Assembly (NCBI GenBank): GCA_030267965.1
Contig: BRYA01000347.1
Location: 1 to 51,711 of the forward strand
Reading direction: 5' to 3'
Length of the DNA: 51,711 bases
DNA from: Triparma columacea
Taxonomy: Eukaryota; Sar; Bolidophyceae; Parmales; Triparmaceae
Positions 45,285 through 51,711 of the stretch are shown here, one piece after another. The first letter of the stretch is position 1, and every line of letters starts with the position of its first letter. The notes below the pieces were generated by a model. It saw only the letters and a program-made list of their open reading frames with translations, searched no databases and was not told the DNA's origin. The translations under genes were made by a program, and so were the position numbers.

Positions 45285-46155
45285 ATGGAGGCCGAGGCCG
45301 CCCCTACCATTAAGAAGCTTGCCCTTCAGGTTTTGCCCACAGTTTTCCCTTCCGCCCTCCCCTACCAATGCTACACCGACTCCACGAAGTCGCTTTACCT
45401 TGTTACTTCCGGCAAGGACGCCACCCACGCTGTCGACAACGTTGGTACCATGCACGCTGCTCTCGCCGTTTCCACTGCCCTTATGGCCCTCCCTGACATC
45501 AAGGTGATTGTGAATGCAGGGACATGCGGGGGGTTCATCAAGAGGGGCTGCAAGATAGGCACGGTTGTCATCCCGACGAAAGGTGCCTTCCACGACCGGC
45601 GTATCGTCATCCCCTCCACCCCCTTCGAGCAGTACGGCATCGGTGCCACTGACCTCACCTCCTGCGCCATTGCCAATGAGGTCAGGGAGAAGCTGGGGTA
45701 CCTGGGGGGCTGCTGCTCTTCGGGGGACAGCCTTGACCACTCGAAGGAGGACGACGAGATTATGGAGGGGAACGAGGCGGTCGTAAAGTGCATGGAGTTT
45801 GCGGCTATTTCTCAGGTGGCAAAGATGTGGGGGAAGGTGAGAGGGGCAAGGGGAGGTGTGGAAGAGGGGGGGGGGGCTCGTTTTCGTTATATGTTCTTTG
45901 CTCCCTCGGTATACATCTCAGTTTATCGCTACATTTCCCCCCATTCTCTTCCGCTGTTGACCTTTCTCGCCTCCCCCATTCCCCCCCACCCCCCACCCCT
46001 ACACCTAGGATCTTGTCGGCGTGAAGGTAGTTACCGATCTGGTAGACGGCGACAAGCCCGCCTTCGAGGAGTTCATGGCGAATTTGAGTTCCGCGGCCGA
46101 GGCCTTGCAAGCCTCCATACCGCAGGTGTTGGAGATCATCAAGAAGGAGGAGTAA
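45285..46155 (+). CDS. 5'-methylthioadenosine nucleosidase (plant-type MTN)
   Basis: Two exons (45285-45836 and 46009-46155) encode 232 residues. The nucleoside-phosphorylase-like fold is identified by IVNAGTCGGFIKRGCKIGTV, FHDRRIVIPSTPFEQYGIGA, SSGDSLDHSKEDDEIM, KCMEFAAISQVAKMWGK|DLVG (the catalytic-site Glu in the ME motif) and VTDLVDGDKPAFEEFMANL, whose Asp is the proposed general acid. This is the plant/eukaryotic branch of MTA/SAH nucleosidases, which salvage methionine by splitting methylthioadenosine into adenine and methylthioribose. The start fits family length. The single intron splits the conserved MEF..K|DLVG region. The final exon ends QVLEIIKKEE. Confidence 0.92.
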
Positions 46156-46334
46156 TTTAAAAGAAGGAGGCAGGGGAAGCAGACCAAGCCGGTGTTTAGA
46201 GCGCAAAGAAAGCAAGAACGTTTAAATTTTTGTTGGAAAACTATCATTTTTCAGGCCCTGTTGTTCAAGACACAAAACCCCCCTCCTCCTTTCGTTCCAA
46301 AGTTCCCTCATCCGTTTCAGCAATTGGGTTGAGT

Positions 46335-48054
<1,720 letters not shown>

Positions 48055-48261
48055 TATTGCAGAGGATTTGGGATTGATAGAATTACGTGGCATTCCCAAT
48101 CCGTGGACCCAATCCTCCAAAAATGAATATAACATTAACATCAATCAACCCCCCCATTTCCCCCTCCCCCACTCCTTAAAACCACTCCTTCCCCTCCAAC
48201 ATCCTCCCCGCACCGTCCTCTTCCTCTTCTCCCCCCTAACACCACGCGACCACCACCAAAG

Positions 48262-50621
48262 ATGATTTCCCTCATTATCGTGCAATCACTCGCTCTCCTC
48301 CTCCTTCTCCATCTCCCCATGTCCAACCCCAACCCAATCTCAGCCCCCGACATCCCCAACCCCTCCCTATATCCCCACACCTCGAATGGGTACCTCGGTG
48401 TGGTGACCAATTCCCCCGCCATATATATCAAGAGCCTCTTCACCCGTGAGCTCGAGTGGCTTGAGGCCGCGTGTCTCTCCCTCTCCCCTACCTCCCATCT
48501 TGCCAAGCTCCTTAACCCCCTTTCCCGCTACGAACTTTCTGGCCTCTGTGGGAAGCTAGACCTAGCCATCAAGACCTCGCACCCGAAGCTCGATTTCATT
48601 GAGAAGGTGAGGAAGGGCAAGAAGGGACCTCAGGGCAAGAAGCGACCTCCTCCCTGCTCTCTACTAACCCCCAAAGCCCCCTCCACGGCTCGCTTCGCTC
48701 GCCGAAGGGTTACGGCTCCCGGAAAGCTCGTCTACCCAACCCCTTTGCTTACGACATCTTGACCCTCAATGAACCCTCACCTCCCCTGGTGTCCCTCGAC
48801 TCCTCCACCGCCACATCAACGATCGAGACGAACTCCACCGTGCGCACGTACTACGCGCATGCCTACATTCCAAACCTCTACGTGCACTCTCTCACCCTGA
48901 AACCCGGCATGCATGTGATAAACCCCATAACGTTCAGAGGTTTGCCCGAGGATGTGACCTTCTCAACCGTTGACACCGGCTCTTCAGACGTCGCGTGCAT
49001 GACGGGAGTCGTTAACATCCCCGAGCAGTCACCAGCGAACGCATCAAAGCCCGAGTCTCACGTCGCAATATGCCACTCAGTCCTCCCGGAGCGCGTTCAC
49101 GTCCGTGAAGGTGACGCATTTTCGGGGACTTACTTCTACGCAGTCGAGACCTCCACCTCTCCGCTGTCAGTGGACGGCTGCATGGCCACGTTAACCGAGG
49201 CCGCATCCGATCCCTCGACGCTGAGGTCTTCGCACGTGGCAACCTGGGGAGCCCTAAACTCCCCCTCGATTAAGACATCAAACGCAGACCTGGACCGCAT
49301 CATTGCAGACACTTTGGTGTCTATCAGGTCATCCTTACACCCGACGCACCCGTTCCCACCATCGCCGGGGGGGACTAGTACGAATGGCTACTTTGGTTTG
49401 TTTTTCTGGGACTCTGATTTGTGGATATCTTCATCCCTCCTACTAATGAACCCAGATTTGGCGCTCCAGTCAGCTAATTACCGCGTCAACCACATCGCAT
49501 CGGCGTACGATAGGGCGGAGGAGCTCGGGAATGAAGGCTGCATGGTCCCGTGGCAAGCGGGGGGGGGGGGGCACGACGTTAGTCTGGCCCCTTTCGGTAA
49601 CATCCCAGAGCAACACGTGACCAGCGCCGCCGTGCTGCTGATAGAGAATTTGGAAATGACGGGGACGGAGGTTGAGGGGATGGTGGAACTTGTGGTTTGC
49701 GCGGCGGATTTCTGGAGCGGTAAAATTGATGCCTCTGGTTCGATATCTGGCGTGATCGGTCCTGATGAATTTGGTAACGACGGCTTTGAATGGAGGGGGC
49801 CGGGCAAGGGGGTGGTTTATAAAGGCGTGACGGACAATCCTTACACGAACATTGGGGCGAGGAGGGTGCTTGAGTACGCATATGAACTTACGGGGGAGGA
49901 GAAGTACAAGGACAAGGCGGAGAAGATCCGCGTGCTTTACGACGAGGAAGAAGACTACCACCCCCAGTACCTGGACTTCCCAAACCACCAGATTAAGACG
50001 TCGAACGGGAATGTGAAGCAGGCTGATGTCACCATGATGGCCTGGCCGTGGGACTACGAATACGAGACAACGGAGACGCTTACGAACGACTTGAACTTCT
50101 ATGCTTCCATGTACGCACCCGAGGGACCGGGCATGACGGAGAGCATCACGTGCATCGGATACCTCAAAGCTGGGGACAAGGACAAGGCCAGGGAGGCCTT
50201 CAACAATCAGCTGAAGTTTGTGCAGCCGCAGTTCAACATTTGGACAGAGACACCTGACCCGACGGTACACCCGAGCGATATGGGGTGCTACAACTTTATC
50301 ACGGGAGCTGGAGGATTCATACAGAGCATCATACACGGATACGGGGGTATACGCATCCGACCCAAAGCAGTCGAGGTGACTCTGCAGGTGGACGAGGAGA
50401 TTTTTGAAAGCCTGGAATTTGAGAACTTCGTCTTCAGGGAAAACACTTTCACCGTGAGGGGTGGGGTCGAGGGAGTTTTGGAGCTTGAATTGAAGGAAGG
50501 GGAGGGATTTGTGGTAGATATGGAAGGAAATGATGGGGAAGGGTGGAAGCTTGACGGTGACAACAAGAAGCTCGCAATAGAAGGCGGCGTGGGTAGGAAG
50601 GTCACTTTGACGTGCAGATAG
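48262..50621 (+). CDS. Secreted/vacuolar GH65-family glycosidase (acid trehalase / PGGHG-like)
   Basis: Exons 48262-48606 and 48708-50621 encode 752 residues. A signal peptide (MISLIIVQSLALLLLLHL) is followed by PHTSNGYLGVVTNSPAIYIK, the start of the GH65 N-terminal beta-sandwich. The (alpha/alpha)6 catalytic barrel has FGLFFWDSDLWISSSLLLMN (cf. the FWDTE/D motif), CMVPWQAGGGGHDV, IPEQHVTSAAVLLI and the catalytic acid block GVIGPDEFGNDG (Glu of PDE). Family members hydrolyse or phosphorolyse alpha-glucosides; the eukaryotic branch includes acid trehalases and protein-glucosylgalactosylhydroxylysine glucosidases. No phosphate-binding signature was checked, so hydrolase activity is inferred. 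Intron 1 ends in CTCGCTTCGCTCGCCGAAG, another copy of the recurrent intron motif with an unusual AAG acceptor. N-glycosylation sequons are plentiful. Confidence 0.88.
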
Positions 50622-50807
50622 AAAGCTAAAAAAAAGATTAAAAAAGGAACAAAAAACATTCAAAAGACGAAACGCATAAGGACCCGCCCTCATATGCAAC
50701 ATCCAGGCATCCACAATTCGGACAATAGGAAGGGGTTGGGGGAGGTTCGGGGTGTAAAAGGAATAGAGAATTTGTTCTACGATGAATTGAGTACATTTCT
50801 GTGAGAA
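50622..50807. other. Convergent 3' region
   Basis: The glycosidase stop is followed by A-rich sequence (AAAAAAAGATTAAAAAAGG near 50628), a likely 3' untranslated region. On the other strand this is downstream of the last stop codon of the WW-domain gene. Nothing else is seen. Confidence 0.4.
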
Positions 50808-51711
50808 TTATTTCTTTATGACATGGAGCAGCCCGTCATCCCTGGCTTCAACCTTTGACGCTGGGGACTTTTGCTGCGATTTAGCTGGCGGCGGTCCAGG
50901 AATGGGGTCTTCGTACTGCTGTTGCCTGACCACCCTTGTGTCAACCGGCATATTCTTCAACTGCCTCTCATAAGATCTTCTCAGCATCTCATCCTCTCCC
51001 CATCACTCCGGCTTCTCCCACGCAGTCTCTCCCGTCACTGCGTTCCAATAGTAAACCTCCCCTGAACCCTCCTGAGTGGCCTTCTCCCAAATGTCCTTCC
51101 TTTTTGCAGCCCCAATCTCCCCCCCTGATACCTTCTCATTTTCCTTTGACATCCGGCTCATCGGATTAGAAGCTCTTAAGACACTTTCGGTCTTTGTCTT
51201 CCCATCCTCCTCTTCCGACATGTAAATATCCTGCATCTGTATTCCCCTCATTTCTCCCCTCACAACGTCATCCAGTGACCTTTCTGTATCAGCCTCAATC
51301 TCCGCCTGAGCCCCACCCTCCGTCTCCCCTCCTAACTCTGTCTCTTCCCCTCTTCCATCCCCCCCCCCACCCCTACTCCCACCCCTCATAACCCCAAGGG
51401 CCAAAGAGTTCTCACTCTTGTTCAAATCGTGAAACGACTTCCAACTCCAAAACACGAACATCACGACGAGAAGGACACTGCAGACCACCATGAGCAGCCC
51501 TAATCCTACCGCTTCGTAGCTGTCCTCGACCGAATTCTGCGACTTCATAAGGAAAGACGCTACAAAGGTCAATTCAATCATTGCGCTGCTGAGGATGGCA
51601 ATGTCTGTGTCCCTCTTCTCGGCGTAAGGCTCTACCTTTGCCAAGAGGACGGTGTACACGGCCGCCATAATCAGCCCTGTGGCCAGCTGGGTGAAGGTAC
51701 CCGGCTGCGAT
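50808..51711 (-). CDS. C-terminal part of multipass membrane protein with WW domain (truncated by window edge)
   Basis: The minus-strand frame enters from the right edge and runs to a TGA at 51003-51005. It shows membrane segments (TGLIMAAVYTVLLAKVEPYA, IELTFVASFLM, VGLGLLMVVCSVLLVVMFVF), a Gly/Glu-rich linker and a WW domain at the very end (IWEKATQEGSGEVYYWNAVT then GETAWEKPE) with both Trp residues but without the usual C-terminal Pro spacing beyond the last Pro. After the TGA the same frame stays open for 65 codons (WGEDEMLRRSYERQLKNMPV, VRQQQYEDPIPG...) to a TAA at 50808-50810, so the annotated end could be either stop. The family is common in stramenopile membrane proteins; function is unknown. 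Confidence 0.75.

Noticed and set aside
49470..50714. 414-codon minus-strand open frame opposite the GH65 gene
   Set aside because: It is the antisense shadow of a well-supported glycosidase exon with matching family motifs; GC-rich third positions make such antisense frames long.

Overview
The window is nuclear DNA of a compact, intron-bearing eukaryote, most likely a photosynthetic stramenopile (ochrophyte alga, perhaps near the bolidophytes/Parmales and diatoms). Every long gene is interrupted by short GT-AG introns (about 65-380 bp). Two products (an FtsY-type SRP receptor and a GapC-type GAPDH) carry a signal peptide followed by a Phe at the cleavage point, the bipartite presequence of secondary red plastids. 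The lineage is inferred from these traits, not from a database match.

Layout, left to right. 1-1200: a possible 3' exon, a 191-bp MITE-like element with perfect 23-bp inverted termini and a 6-bp target duplication, and unassigned DNA. 1201-6051: two minus-strand genes, a 984-aa membrane protein ending in a SAM methyltransferase and an unrecognised protein. 6845-8456: a pentameric ligand-gated ion channel. 8775-13190: an unrecognised Cys-rich protein, a secreted sialate O-acetylesterase-like hydrolase and a SAM-domain membrane protein. 13380-17319: a GT-C glycosyltransferase-like membrane protein and an adenosine deaminase-like (ADAL/MAPDA) enzyme. 17375-23247 (minus): SMC6 and an RGG/RanBP2 zinc-finger protein. 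23312-28072 (plus): a tail-anchored EEP-family hydrolase and an ankyrin protein. 28162-34354 (minus): a P4-ATPase lipid flippase and a leucine-rich-repeat protein. 34596-36452: a secreted protein with two PA domains. 37161-43399: PA2G4/EBP1, plastid FtsY and a BT1-type MFS transporter. 44028-50621: an MDP-1-like HAD phosphatase, a plant-type MTA nucleosidase, plastid GAPDH and a GH65 glycosidase. The right edge cuts a WW-domain membrane protein on the minus strand.

The genes do not form an operon or an evident pathway; this is ordinary, dense eukaryotic housekeeping DNA (about 23 genes in 52 kb, convergent neighbours as close as 55 bp). Three plastid or plastid-linked functions and several secretory-pathway proteins are interspersed with nuclear chromosome maintenance and signalling genes.

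The most notable signals lie in non-coding structure. A short motif (CTCGCTTCGCTC and variants) recurs in introns of many unrelated genes, often directly at the 3' splice site, and could mark an introner-like family. Introns strongly favour GTGAG(AA) donors. Some first coding exons are tiny (6, 27 and 27 nt). An AT-rich island lies at about 44.70-45.11 kb. A 19-bp tandem repeat carries a splice-acceptor-like end in every copy. An in-frame TGA is followed by 65 open codons in the last gene. I found no CRISPR, rRNA or confidently folded tRNA. Exon joins were derived by hand from splice signals, frame and family resemblance and need transcript confirmation.
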